DNA from: Heterohyrax brucei
Taxonomy: Eukaryota; Chordata; Mammalia; Hyracoidea; Procaviidae
Length of the DNA stretch: 64,000 nucleotides
Direction: 5' to 3'
NCBI GenBank assembly: GCA_028571685.1
Contig: CM053142.1
Span: forward strand, 66,427,296 to 66,491,295
Shown here in pieces: positions 54,292 through 64,000 of this stretch; position 1 is the first letter of the stretch; the number at the start of each line of letters is the position of its first letter. The notes under the pieces are model-generated. The model saw only the letters and a program-made list of their open reading frames with translations. It did not search any database and was not told the DNA's origin. A program made the translations under genes and the position numbers.

Positions 54292-54347
54292 AAAACCCAA
54301 AGCAAAGCCCACTGCTAACAAGTCAATTCTGGTTCCTAGTGACCATA
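54292..54347 (-). mobile_element. AfroSINE tail fragment
   Basis: 'aaagcaaagcccactgctaa' and 'agtcaattctggttcctagt' correspond to a reversed AfroSINE tail. A head-like 'ctaagcaaccagggtttcc' occurs at 54738-54757, so the two may be remains of one SINE split by later sequence. This is uncertain. Confidence 0.6.
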
Positions 54348-56480
54348 AGGATTTATTTAATTCAATCTCCTATTCTTCCTTCTTCAACACACTTTTGAGA
54401 AGGTATGCTCAGTCTAACAACTGTCTTAGAAGATCTTTCATAGGTAACAATGAGTAGGACCATCGTCCCTCTGGCAAGGAAACGGAATAGGAGTGGGAAG
54501 GGAGTGGTTGGAGATTACTTGGTCCAGTGCTCTCCTCTGACAGATTTGACAAAAGTAGCTCTGAGAGAGGAAATGAATTTGATCAGGTCATCCAATTGGC
54601 TAGTGAGACAGTCAGTATTATGGTCAATTTCTCCAAACTTAGTTGAATGCTCTTTCTATGACACAGTGAGCTCATAGTCGCAGATAGTTTTTTGATATAA
54701 GGTAGAAAGATGAGGATTTTCTAACTAGGAGGTAACCACTAAGCAACCAGGGTTTCCAACAAATAATTGAACTCAGTAGAATATTCCTCTCCGTCAGTTA
54801 CTCAAGTTATTCAAAATTATGCTGTTTTAACTTTTTTAAAAATCATAGATGTTAACAGAAATGCCGAAAAATAATGTCAGCTTTTTGTTGACTAAATAGA
54901 TGCAGTGTTTAGATAGACCCCATGACCAACCATATTTCAAGCATAATAACCAATCAAGTAAAAGCCTGCTTGAACCCTGTGGGTTTGATCCTTTTCCCAT
55001 TATAACAGGATTATAAAGTACTTAACTTCTGCTACTACTATTGAAACCAGATTTACTTTCTCACCACAGAAGCACTTTTAGAAATAGCTGAGGGCCAGTG
55101 AGTCTTATCATTTATTACTTGTTTGAAGGGCTTTTACTTTGATCTTAGGATAATTCAGTATGTTTGAAAGAGAAAGAAGCCTTTTGTCTAATCTTGGTTA
55201 CAAAGTAGAAAATCCAGCAACCGGAAGTCCTAGGTTTATTTTTGTTAGACCAAACCCATAAATTCATCATCACTTCGGGGAGAGAAAAAGGAAGAGTTTT
55301 CAGGAAGTGTTTCCCGCCATTGGGTAGTCATTCAAAAAAAAAAAAAACAGAAAGAGAACAAAGACAGAGGCCGAAGAAGTGCTGGTGACCCGGATTTCAG
55401 CAGAGGAGGGTGAACAGGCATTCTTCACTGCTAGCTAGTAGCAAGAGAGGGAGAATTTCTTCCCCCAGGAATCATGGCCTCCTTGAACCACAGCCTTGGC
55501 TGGGCTGTCAGCCTGCATAGACTCTCTTGAAGTTTCGCAAGATTGTAATCTAGTGTGAGGAAGGAGGAGACAGGCTGTCAGAATGACATCTAACTGTCTT
55601 TGTGGATGAGGTTTGAGTAAACTAAGTCTTAGAACAATGAGAAACATATGCACCCCAACTCCATTTAAAGGCTGCATGAATTTAGCCAGAAACAAAGGAG
55701 TATGGACTTTTCTTGAACTGTAAAAGACTGATGAAGTCAGTGATTGAAGCTGGGTTCTGGCTAAGATGATGATGTATGGTTTTTATCATTAGTGCTTTTT
55801 ATAAGTGTAATTCCCCTTTTGAATTCATAGATTCCCTTTATGCTAATGACATGATATAGCAAAGCACAATTTTACCCATCACTTCAGCTACTACTGACTT
55901 AAAATACCTGTTCTATGGATCAATAGTTGGATTTTGAGCCTTGGCTTCTACGTCTTCCTATAGTGTAAAATGGCTTTTAGAGAATTCTACTTTAATTGAA
56001 TTTGCTATTATTGTTATTAACATTGCTACTGTTACTACTTTTTTCCATTGGTTGGTTTTTACTATATTTTGACAATGTATTTTGAAATCCATCTCCTCTA
56101 ACAAAGGAAAATGCATAGGACACTTCATCTTCTTGAAGATGTCACTGAAATCCACAAAGACAAAGGTTAAAAATAATATTGATGATCCATTATTAAGATT
56201 CATTTTGGATTTTAATTATTAGTAGTCAATTGCAGTTGTCTAATACTTTATGTAAATTTCAGGAAGTATACACCAACACAGGGAGATTAAAAAATTATAT
56301 GGGGATATGGATTTAACTCATAACAGCACCAGGGGCAGTATCTCTACTCAAAGTTCATTATCTTTACAGTAAACGTTGGCTTGAGCAGGTTTATTTTCTC
56401 TAGGTATTAAAGGGAGTTTTGACTGATAATCAAGAATCCAATTTTTCTGAATATTTCCATGTCAAAGATATGTCATTCCA
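54348..56480. other. Unassigned non-coding DNA
   Basis: About 2 kb without a nameable repeat, except the head-like SINE piece at 54738 and a poly(A) run at about 55335-55347. Frames at 54450-54677, 55435-55695 and 55958-56203 lack domains. Confidence 0.45.
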
Positions 56481-56490
56481 TATGCACATA

Positions 56491-56529
56491 AGTCGGATCC
56501 GACTCGACGGCACTTGGCTTTGGCTTGGC
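56491..56529 (+). mobile_element. 39 bp retrotransposon-tail insertion
   Basis: The insert starts 'agtcggatccgactcgacgg' and ends 'cacttggctttggcttggc'. It consists only of the AfroSINE/RTE-type 3' tail and retains CpG sites, so it is probably young. A perfect 10 bp direct repeat 'tatgcacata' flanks it (56481-56490 and 56530-56539). Confidence 0.8.
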
Positions 56530-56689
56530 TATGCACATATCTGACAACTTCCTTAGTATATTTGTCTTCCAAGGGAATTTCCTATCAGAGAGCAGACAGG
56601 AGATTTCAATGATATCAGCTGTTGAGCATACGTTCTAGGATCCCACTAGTTACACAGACCTCCCAGCATCCTTCAGTGGGCTACAATAT

Positions 56690-56880
56690 TAGAAAGAAGA
56701 CTAGATTCAAAATCAAATAAACCTGGTTCAAATACTGGCTCCATAATGTATTAACTCTGTGACTTTGAATTTAATAACTTATTGAGTCAGTTATTAAATT
56801 TTTGCATCAATATTCTTGACAAAATGTTAGTACATCTATCTAGAAGTGTATGATGCATGTATAATTTGTATGCTCAAGTA
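56690..56880 (+). mobile_element. MIR element
   Basis: 'gattcaaaatcaaataaacc', 'ggttcaaatactggctccat' and 'taactctgtgactttgaatt' give the tRNA-related and core MIR order in sense. Confidence 0.7.
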
Positions 56881-57891
56881 AAAGATATTCTAGGACAACA
56901 AACTTATTTTAATATTAAAAAATTCAATCAATGTAATTTGCTACATTAATCAATAATCATTTCTATAGATGAGGAAGCATTGTACAAAATTCAACATCCA
57001 CTCATTAAATATCATCAGCAATAACACATAAAAACTTTCATCAAATTAAGCACAGGAGGCAACTTTCATGATTTCATCAAAAAATCCTATAGCTAATAGC
57101 ATACTTTAATGATAGGAAAGATGTACTATAAGTAAAATATAAAAATGTACCTGTAAGATAAGAACAAAGCAGGGATGCTTGATGTCAGCACTTCTATTCA
57201 ACATCACATTAGAAGTCCTAGCCTGTGCAATAAGCCAAGATAATGGACTAAAAGGCATAAAGATTAGAAAGGAAACAAAAGCAAACTCTTAATTTGTATG
57301 TAGCATGACTATATGTGTAGACAGTCTTAAAGAATCAACAAAAATAGTCTAAGTAATAAGTAAATTTAATATAAGGCAACTAAGAAAAAATAAAACATTT
57401 TTAAAATATGATTTGCAAAATCATCAAAATATGATACCTGAGAAATGAATTTAAGAAGTGATGTGAATGGCTTCTGCAGTGAAAAACTACAAAACATTTC
57501 TTAAAAAGAGGAAAGCAGATTTGAACAAATGGAGAGGTATCTCACATTTACACAATGAAAGACTATCACTAAGCTGATAAATCTCCCCAAATTGCTTTAA
57601 AGAATCAATGAAATAACAAAAGTACCAACAGGCTTTATAATAATCCCAGTAAATCTCAACTATTTTATAGCTATCAACAAGTTTACTTGAACACTTGCAT
57701 GAAAATGCAATGGAACTAAATTATGCAATGCAATCTTGGAAACGAATAATAAAATTGGAGTAGTTATACCACCGGATTTCAAGTCTTATTATAAAGCTAC
57801 AGTAGTAAACACAGGGTTATAATGATATAAGAACAAATAGATCAGTGGAACACAACAGGGAGTCTAGAAATAGATCCACACTTGTATGGTC

Positions 57892-58573
57892 AGGAGCCCT
57901 GGTGGCTCTATGGCTAGAAACTATGGCTGTGTCATGGATTAAATTGTGCCCCCCTAAAATACCTGTCAGCTTGGCTAGGCTGTGATTCACAGTATTGTGT
58001 GATCATCTACCATTTTGTTGTCTGATGTGATTTCCCTATGTGTTATAAATCCTATCTCTATGATGTAGTGAGAAGGCGTAGCAGCAGTTATATTGAAGAG
58101 ATCTGTAGGATTGGATAGTGTCTTAAGCCAATCTCTTATGAGATGTAGTAGAAAGAGGTGAGCATAAAGACAAAGGGACCTCATCCCACCAAGAAAGTAG
58201 CTCTGGGAGCAGAGCATTTGCTTTGGGCCCGAGGTTCCGGTTCTGTGATGCTCCCACACCAGAGGAAGACTGATGACTAGAAACGTCCTCTAGAGCCCAC
58301 AGTCAGAGAAAGCCTTCCCTTAAAGCTAGTGCTCTAAGTCTGTGTTTCTAGCCTACTGGAAGTTAAGAAAATAAAATTCTCTTTGTTAGAACCATCCACT
58401 TATGGTATTTTATTATTAGCAGCACTAGATGACTGCAGGTGAGATGGACTGCTAACAAAAAGACTCGCATTTCAAATTCACCAGCCACTCCTTGGAAAGC
58501 CAAGTGGGGCAGTTGTACTCTGTCCTATTGGGTTGCTATGAATTGGAATACGCTTGATAGGAACAGGTTTACA
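57892..58573 (+). mobile_element. AfroSINE split by an LTR insertion (5' piece 57892-57929, 3' piece 58444-58573)
   Basis: The head 'aggagccctggtggctctat' ends at 'actatggctg'. Beyond the LTR the same SINE resumes 'atggactgctaacaaaaaga', passes the B-box-like 'catttcaaattcaccagc', and ends with the tail 'ggttgctatgaattggaat' and 'ggaacaggttta'. It inserted into the old L1. Confidence 0.82.
57930..58440 (+). mobile_element. MaLR-type solo LTR inside an AfroSINE
   Basis: It begins 'tgtcatggattaaattgtgc' and ends 'cagcactagatgactgca'. AATAAA lies at 58370-58375, followed by 'ccacttatggtattttatt'. It matches the copy at 2282-3735 throughout, minus that copy's extra insert, and has no viral internal region. 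Confidence 0.65.
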
Positions 58574-58820
58574 TATGGTAAATTGCTTTTTCAAAAAGTC
58601 ACCAAGGCAATTCAATGGAAAAATGAAAATCTTTAAACAGATGGTGGTGGAACAACTAGATTCCGTATGAGGGAAAAACAAACTGCAAATTCTGTCTGAC
58701 ACTACCAACAGAAATTAATTTGACGTAGATCTTAGAACAAAACTAAAACCAGAATCATCCAGAAGAAATGTAGGGTAATATCTGTGGCTGGGGGGTAGGC
58801 AAAGATTTTTTACATGGCAT

Positions 58821-59598
58821 TGCCGTTGTTAGCTACTGTCGCGATAGCTCTGATACAAAGTGACCCCATCTGCAACAGAATGAGAAGCTGTTCTGTCCTG
58901 CACTATCCCCATAACAGCAGGCGTGTTTCAGCATCGTTGCCGCCACTGTAACAATCCATCTGTTTTGGGGTCTTGCTCTTTTATCCTGACACCCTGCTGA
59001 GCATAATATCCCACCCGATAACATGCCTTAAGTAAGTGCAACGAAAGCTCACTAACCTGGCTTCTAGAGAATATTCTAGCCACACGTCTTCCAAAACAGA
59101 TTTGTTTGTTCTCTGGCAGTCAAAGTTATATTCAATATCCTTTGCCAACGCTGTAATTCAAACGCATCAATTCTTTGATCTTCCGTTTTCACTGTCTGGC
59201 TTTCACGTGTGTATGAGGTGATTGAAAATACTGGGGCTCGGGTCAGCTGCACTTTAATCATCAAAGTGGCAGTTTGTTTCTTGGGATTTTAAAGAGGCCT
59301 TTTGTAGCACACTTCTCTAGTGCAATATGTTGTTTGATTTCTTGACTGGTAATTACATGGACATTGATTGTGGATTCAAGTAAAATGAAATCCTTGATAA
59401 CTTCAACATTTTCTCTGTTTATCATGATTTTGCCTATTGGCTGGTTGTGAGGATTTTTGTTTTCTTTACGTTGAGGTGAAATCCTTACTGAAGGCTGTGC
59501 GCAGTCTTTGATCTTCAGTAAGTGCTTTAAGTCGTTTTTACTTTCAGCAAGGAAGATTATGTCATCGGCATATCACAGGTTGTTAATTTCTCAGATAA
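58821..59598 (-). mobile_element. RTE LINE 3' fragment
   Basis: The plus strand starts with 'ttgccgttgttagctactgt' and runs back to the reverse transcriptase. The minus strand encodes the C-terminal ESQTVKTEDQRIDAFELQRW segment, and at about 59556-59572 the RT box reads YADD. It is 5' truncated within RT. Stops and frameshifts are present. Confidence 0.82.
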
Positions 59599-59601
59599 CC
59601 A

Positions 59602-59776
59602 AAAAAAAAAAAAACCACAAAACTCAAACACATTGCTGTTAGTTGATTCTAACTCACAGCAATCTTATGGGACAGGTAGAACTGCCCAGTGGGGTTTTCA
59701 AAGAGCAGCTGGTGAATTCAAACTGTTGAGTTTTAGGTTAGCAGCTATAGCTCCTGCTCTCTGCACAACCAGGGCT
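59602..59776 (-). mobile_element. AfroSINE
   Basis: It begins with an A-run at 59602-59613 on the plus strand, then 'cattgctgttagttgattct', 'gggacaggtagaactgccca' and 'gcacaaccagggctc'. A 14 bp repeat with one mismatch flanks it (aatttct.agataa at 59585-59598 and 59779-59792). Confidence 0.85.
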
Positions 59777-59824
59777 CTAATTTCTTAGATAAGACTCAGA
59801 AAATACTAGCCAAGCCATGAAAAA

Positions 59825-59911
59825 AAAAAATGATAAATTGAACTTCTTAATATTAAAAGCCAAGCCAAAAGAGAAATTTTTAATATTATGAAGTTCAATT
59901 TATCATTTTTT
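59825..59911. repeat. Near-perfect 34 bp inverted repeat in old L1
   Basis: The left arm 59825-59858 and right arm 59878-59911 are reverse complements at 33 of 34 positions (core 'atgataaattgaacttc'), separated by a 19-base loop. The loop begins with 'gccaagcc', also present just left of the hairpin. The left arm is the normal L1 phrase, so the right arm is likely a locally copied inverse. Confidence 0.92.
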
Positions 59912-60101
59912 CACCAGGAAACATTGTTAATAAAATGGAAGATCAGGTCACTGACCAGAAGAAAATATTCTCATTTGTCTGACAAAAAAAAATAAAATTA
60001 AACTTCTTCAGAATAATTGAGAAGTCCTACAAATTAGCAAGGAGAAAGACAAGAAATTCAATTTTTTTAAAGGCAAAAGACTTGACTATACACTTTGCAA
60101 A

Positions 60102-60440
60102 CAAACAGTTTCTGTCAAGTCAGTTCCAACTCATGGCAACTCTTTGAGTGGCACAAACAGGTAAGTCTAGACTACCAACCCCAAAATGGTGATGGTTTGA
60201 AGTAACAGAGAACTGACTCATAAGACAGGCCTGGTGACTTGCTCCTGAAAAATTCTAGCCTTGAACACCTGATGGAGCAGTTCTACTCTGACGTACATGG
60301 GGTTGCCTATAAATACCTTCCCAAACCTGCCCCTTACCTCATGTCAATTCTGACTCATAGCAATCCTATAAGACAGAGTAGAACTACTCCACAGAGTTTC
60401 TAAGGAGAGCCTGGTGGATTCAAACTTCTGATCTTTAAGG
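60102..60440. mobile_element. Cluster of three partial AfroSINEs
   Basis: 60102-60165 is a reversed tail ('tcagttccaactcatggcaa'). 60195-60312 is a sense long-variant piece ('cataagacaggcctggtgac', 'gagcagttctactctgacgt'). 60322-60440 is a reversed copy ('cattctgactcatagcaatc'-like tail to 'tggtggattcaaacttctga'). All lie inside the old L1. Confidence 0.75.
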
Positions 60441-61052
60441 TACATTTAAGAAGACTAACGACACAAAGAGTTGACAAGGATGTGCAATAACTAGAAATCT
60501 CTAGTATTGTTGGAGGGTTTGTACCGTCACTTTGGAAAACCGGTAAGTTTTTATCAAATTAACCCATATGTTTCCTGTGACTCCACAATCTCACCTCCAG
60601 ATATTTACCTAAGAAAAATGAACATGTATGAACAAAAAGTCTTGAATAAGAATGCTCATAGTAGATTTAGTTATGTTAACACCAAACTGGAGGCAACCTG
60701 AAATGTCCATCAGTAAGAAAGGATAAAGCAAATATTACATATTTGTACAATGAATAAAAGGAACAAATTACTGGCACAACCATGTGAGTGAGTCTTAAAA
60801 ATACTATGTTGAATGAAAGAAGCTAGATGCAAGAGAATACGTTCTGCATGATTTCATTTATATGAAGCTCAAGAACAGACAAAATTAATCAATGACAACC
60901 GAAATCTGAAGAGTGGTTGCCTTCTGGATGGAGGTTTCTGATTGGAAAGGAAGCCCAAACACTTTCTGGGGTGATGAAAATGTTCTATGTTTTTCTTATG
61001 TTATTTGTATGTATTAATTGTTCAGTTCCATTTAACTCTATATTTGACATAA

Positions 61053-61230
61053 ACCAAAAAACGCAAGCCCACTGCTGTCGAGTTGACTGTGACTCATAGA
61101 GACCCTATAGGACAGAGTAGAACAGCCCCATAGAATTCCCAAGGAGCACTGGGGGATTCGAACTGCTGCCTTTTTTTTTTTTTTTAATTAGCAGACGTAG
61201 CATTTAACTACTGTGCCGCCAGGGTTTCCA
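61053..61230 (-). mobile_element. AfroSINE with an internal T-run
   Basis: 'aacgcaagcccactgctgtc' to 'gtgccgccagggtttcca' is a full reverse copy, but a run of 15 T replaces part of the reversed B-box region (61173-61187). The flanking repeat 'tatatttga' is present at 61039-61047 and 61231-61239. Confidence 0.88.
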
Positions 61231-61300
61231 TATATTTGATACAGGTGCATTGTATTGTACATAAATTATACCACAATTTTTAAAAAGATAAAAAGCAAAA

Positions 61301-62284
61301 CAAACAAACAAAAAAAACTTTAAACTTATTTAAAGTCTGGCATTTCATCTTAAAAAGAGGACGATAGTAACCTAACTCATACCAGGTTGTCGCTAGTATG
61401 AGACAGGTAATACTTAGGAAACATCTGTCACAGCGCTCAGCCCACCATAAGCTCTCAACACTGCTTCAGTCTGGACCTGCCTCCATATTCTGGCTTCTTG
61501 CAGTATGGAAATGTTTGCTTTCTGGAGTTTCAGTTAAAAACATTAATGCAATGCATCAGAACACTTTGTTCTCATGTCCATTAACTCTGCTTTCTGTTGG
61601 AGGTCTCTTTCATCTTCTCAATATGCCCTGGAATAATCCCCAAGTGCCAAGTAAAAGTGCCAACATCCCACTCTATCTGGGCTTGCCCTTCACCTGGCAA
61701 GTGGCTCTGATTCCATCCATGAAAGAATTTCACACATTCTCCTGATGGTCGCTGATCCCTTTCCGGCTCCAATGTCACCCTGGAAACAGCTCCACGAAGG
61801 GTTTGTTTTCAGGCATTCCGAATGGCTGCAGCTGATCTTGCCCACACTGACTTTTCTGCTGCAAAAAAAGCTTGCCCTGCCCCCTAGGTTTACAGAGTTG
61901 TTTACTTGGGACCTGAAGAGAAGAGCCCATGTGCAGCTGGTGGCATCTGAAAGCCAATCAATGGAAGGGTCCTATGTCCTCTGTATCAAATGGTTAAGAT
62001 TTCACCCCAGGAGTTTAAAGGAAAATAATGTTAACGTTCTATGTAAATTTTTCACTGTGTGCTCAATAGAGCACATGGATGTCTCTGTAATAATTAGGAA
62101 AATGATCTTTCAGGAATTCATAACCTTGTTTATCTGTATTTTCCATTCACCTAGGTCATGTTCAAGTTTATAAAAAAAGTCATCGATTTTCACTAGGGCA
62201 AAAGGATGGGAAACTGGTATAAAGGCTAGATGGAGGCAAGGCATTATCAAGAAACCCCAGTGACACTGAGTTTAGGGTCACTAA
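61301..62284. other. Repeat-poor DNA with two overlapping frames
   Basis: The plus frames at 61398-61745 (115 residues) and 61745-62173 (142 residues) have no recognisable domain, and no splice context supports them. I recognise no repeat after the A-rich end of L1 at about 61310, so this may be single-copy DNA. Confidence 0.45.
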
Positions 62285-62480
62285 GTCCTATCTTAACACA
62301 CTTAGGCTCAGACATCTTCAGTGGCTTCCTGTTTGCCACCATATGCAATCTGAATTTGACCTGACTTTCCTGGTGCCACAGAATGTGGCATCTCCCTACC
62401 TGTCTAGCCTTAGTTCCTCTTATCCAGTGGCAGCCCACTGCTCTGGGAAGATTTGTCTTTACTGCTCCTGTGTGAGCTAT
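62285..62480 (+). mobile_element. L2 LINE fragment
   Basis: 'cttcagtggcttcctgtttg' followed by 'tggcatctccctacctgtct' and 'agccttagttcctcttatcc' is the L2 3' region. It is ancient and non-coding. Confidence 0.7.
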
Positions 62481-62711
62481 ACTCATTTCCATAGAAGACC
62501 TATGGGTGATCTTAATATCTCATGCAGAGGGATATGTCCAGGAGAAGAGGCAGGTTATACTGAAGAATGGACAGCTTTAGAAATAATTAAAAGTGGGAAT
62601 TGTAAGTGCATTTGTTGGATCCTGAAGGAGATGGAAAAGAAATACAGAGAGACAGGTTATCTGAGGTATGCCCATAGAGATAACTCACAAGTGTGTGAGA
62701 GACAATTGTGG
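62481..62711. other. Unassigned DNA, first copy of a local duplication
   Basis: The segment at about 62630-62705 ('gaaatacagagagacaggtt', 'atctgaggtatgcccatag') recurs in diverged form at 63075-63150. No gene is visible. Confidence 0.5.
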
Positions 62712-62858
62712 AAATCCTGATGGTGTAGTGGTTAAGAGCTACATCTGCTAACTGAAAGTTTAGCAGTTCAAATCTGCCAGGTGTTCCTTGAAAACTCTAT
62801 GGGGCAGTTCTATTCTGTCCTATAGGGTTGCTCTGAGTCAGAGTTGACTTGATGGTGG
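62712..62858 (+). mobile_element. AfroSINE
   Basis: Head 'gaaatcctgatggtgtagtg', B-box-like 'gtttagcagttcaaatc', 'ggcagttctattctgtccta', tail 'ggttgctctgagtcagagtt'. It separates the two copies of the local duplication. Confidence 0.88.
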
Positions 62859-63629
62859 TGGCTTCAGCTATGGAAGGAGATGGAAGTCTTGGGAGCCTCC
62901 AGTATAGACAGAAGCGGGAAATCAGTAAGAATCTGTTGAGTTTATCAAGAAAGTTTCATGGAGTACAATTCCATTGCACAATTTCAGGTCCACCATACAC
63001 AGAATAAAATGCAATTGTGTATCGTGGTGGCCTTGTGTCAGAGGATGAGGGATTTCAAGAAAAACTTGATGGAAGAAAAAGAAATGCAGAGAGAGAGACG
63101 GGTTATCTGATATATGCCTGAGGTGCTAATTGACAAGTACATGAGGGAAAACTGCACTGATGGAAATCAGAAACTTTCTCTTGACTCACTTTTGTCAGAC
63201 CCTTCCTAGAATTCCAGGCCCAGATCTGGACTAATCTGTCTCAGACTGAAAATAGACTGAAGAAGAGAAGTTGAAGAAATGAGGGTTGCTTTACTTGGTG
63301 TAACAGAAGCCAAATAATGACTCAACAAAGCATTCAGACTCAGGAAAGGTCATTTTACAGATTGTGATGACCAGCTGTCCCCCAACTCCCATGTGCAAAA
63401 CAAGTTTTTAACTCATGGCAATTCATGACTCATTTTAGAAAGCTATTCTGCATGATTGACCTCATGCCAATTTATTTATACCCTAGTTAATTCCATAACA
63501 GAGTTTGAGGAGGCAGCATTTGGATTTTGTAAACAAACAAGCAGCATATGCTGTGCAATTGCCCACCCAATTATTGACTAAATGCTTGACCAAGTGGAAG
63601 AAGGGGCTTTCTATAGTAGGGAAGTCTCA
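62859..63629. other. Unassigned non-coding DNA
   Basis: It contains the second copy of the local duplication (about 63075-63150, 'gaaatgcagagagagagacg'). No gene or other nameable repeat. Confidence 0.5.
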
Positions 63630-63715
63630 TTTACTCATTTTATAGATGGAAAAACTGACAACTTAGTGTTAAGGCAACTACTTCTAAATCACATAGCCCA
63701 AGTGGCTTTATTTCC
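63630..63715 (-). mobile_element. MIR fragment, antisense
   Basis: 'cattttatagatggaaaaac', 'tgacaacttagtgttaaggc' and 'aaatcacatagcccaagtgg' are the reversed MIR core. Confidence 0.7.
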
Positions 63716-64000
63716 TTTTTGTTACTGAAGGAAAGCTCTGTTAATGTGTGGATCCTTTATTTGATAACTTTGACTCCCTAAGGGAACCCTGAATCCCCTG
63801 AGTTCATATACAGAATTTTATATGTATCTGCCAGTCAGCTCTTAGGCGGTTCACCTCAGCAAGTCTATATTGGGTATGAAAATACTCAGCTACCACCATG
63901 CTGGCTGGAAAACAGACTCTGTTGCAAATCCCCTTAGTTCTCTACCACCACAGCTGATCCAGCCTCTCCAGGACTCCTTCAGATGCACCCGTACGTAATT
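63716..64000. other. Unassigned non-coding DNA
   Basis: No gene or nameable repeat to the window edge. Confidence 0.5.

Larger units (their letters stand above)
56885..61300 (+). mobile_element. Old L1 (ORF2 and 3' end) carrying several later insertions
   Basis: L1 ORF2-type sequence appears in consistent order in four blocks: 56885-57891 ('caaagcagggatgcttgatg', 'gtcctagcctgtgcaataag'), 58574-58820 ('ccaaggcaattcaatggaaa'), 59780-60100 ('aaatattctcatttgtctga', 'ggcaaaagacttgactatac') and 60440-61300 ('cccatatgtttcctgtgact', 'gatttcatttatatgaagct', 'tgatgaaaatgttctatg'). Stops are frequent. The gaps are filled by an AfroSINE with an LTR, an RTE fragment and further AfroSINEs. Confidence 0.75.

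Noticed and set aside
61745..62173. 142-residue frame following another of 115 residues
   Set aside because: The two frames abut by accident, have no domain, and the region shows no exon-like signals I can defend.
1..64000. A defence system, biosynthetic cluster or other multi-gene system
   Set aside because: The window is mammalian non-coding DNA. Every long coding-like stretch that I could name belongs to a LINE, mariner or retroviral remnant.

Overview
The window is repeat-dense, non-coding nuclear DNA of a placental mammal, almost certainly an afrotherian and most likely an elephant or close relative (Paenungulata). The evidence is the repeat content: about 35 recognisable AfroSINE insertions (tRNA-derived, B-box-like 'ggtcagcagttcaaatcc', tail reading 'gtcactatgagtcagaat'), RTE-type LINEs with matching 3' tails, an L1 family with a long 3'UTR, MaLR-type LTRs, an old provirus, mariner derivatives, and ancient MIR, L2 and MER5A copies. 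I found no exon, rRNA, tRNA or snRNA gene, and no ORF that I would call a host gene. The longest open frames are ERV or LINE remnants or chance frames.

Layout. 1-4.6 kb: MIRs, a MaLR-type LTR carrying a ~950 bp insert and itself sitting inside an AfroSINE, then AfroSINE fragments. 4.6-6.6 kb: an RTE LINE with a 5' inversion. 6.6-13 kb: mostly unassigned DNA with MIRs and AfroSINEs. 13-15.6 kb: an old L1 3' end interrupted by an RTE fragment, a mariner derivative, a microsatellite and a MaLR LTR. 17.1-20.4 kb: paired MER5A, an L1-type 3' end and a mariner derivative split by two nested L1-type insertions. 20.7-23.8 kb: a nearly full-length but decayed RTE on the minus strand. 24-31.3 kb: AfroSINEs, an L2, a MaLR LTR, a possible ERV LTR and 4 kb of unassigned DNA. 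31.4-37.6 kb: old L1, RTE fragments, and a 3.5 kb L1 inserted into an RTE with a clear target-site duplication. 38-48 kb: L1 UTR debris, AfroSINEs, and an internally deleted RTE that looks like an RTE-derived SINE. 48.3-52.4 kb: an old provirus with two LTRs and pol remnants. 52.5-56.7 kb: mostly unassigned. 56.9-61.3 kb: an old L1 ORF2 region broken by at least seven later insertions. 61.3-64 kb: unassigned, with an L2, an AfroSINE and a MIR.

The elements relate to each other as layers. RTE elements probably mobilised the AfroSINEs, since both share the 3' tail. L1 supplied younger insertions. The order of nesting gives a relative chronology. Nothing here reads as an operon, pathway or defence system. 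The most notable items are structural: a mariner derivative with its transposase 3' segment duplicated in inverted orientation, two RTE 5' inversions, an RTE-derived SINE-like element, a short element with an L1-like 5' end and precise boundaries, and a 39 bp retrotransposon-tail insertion with a perfect duplication.
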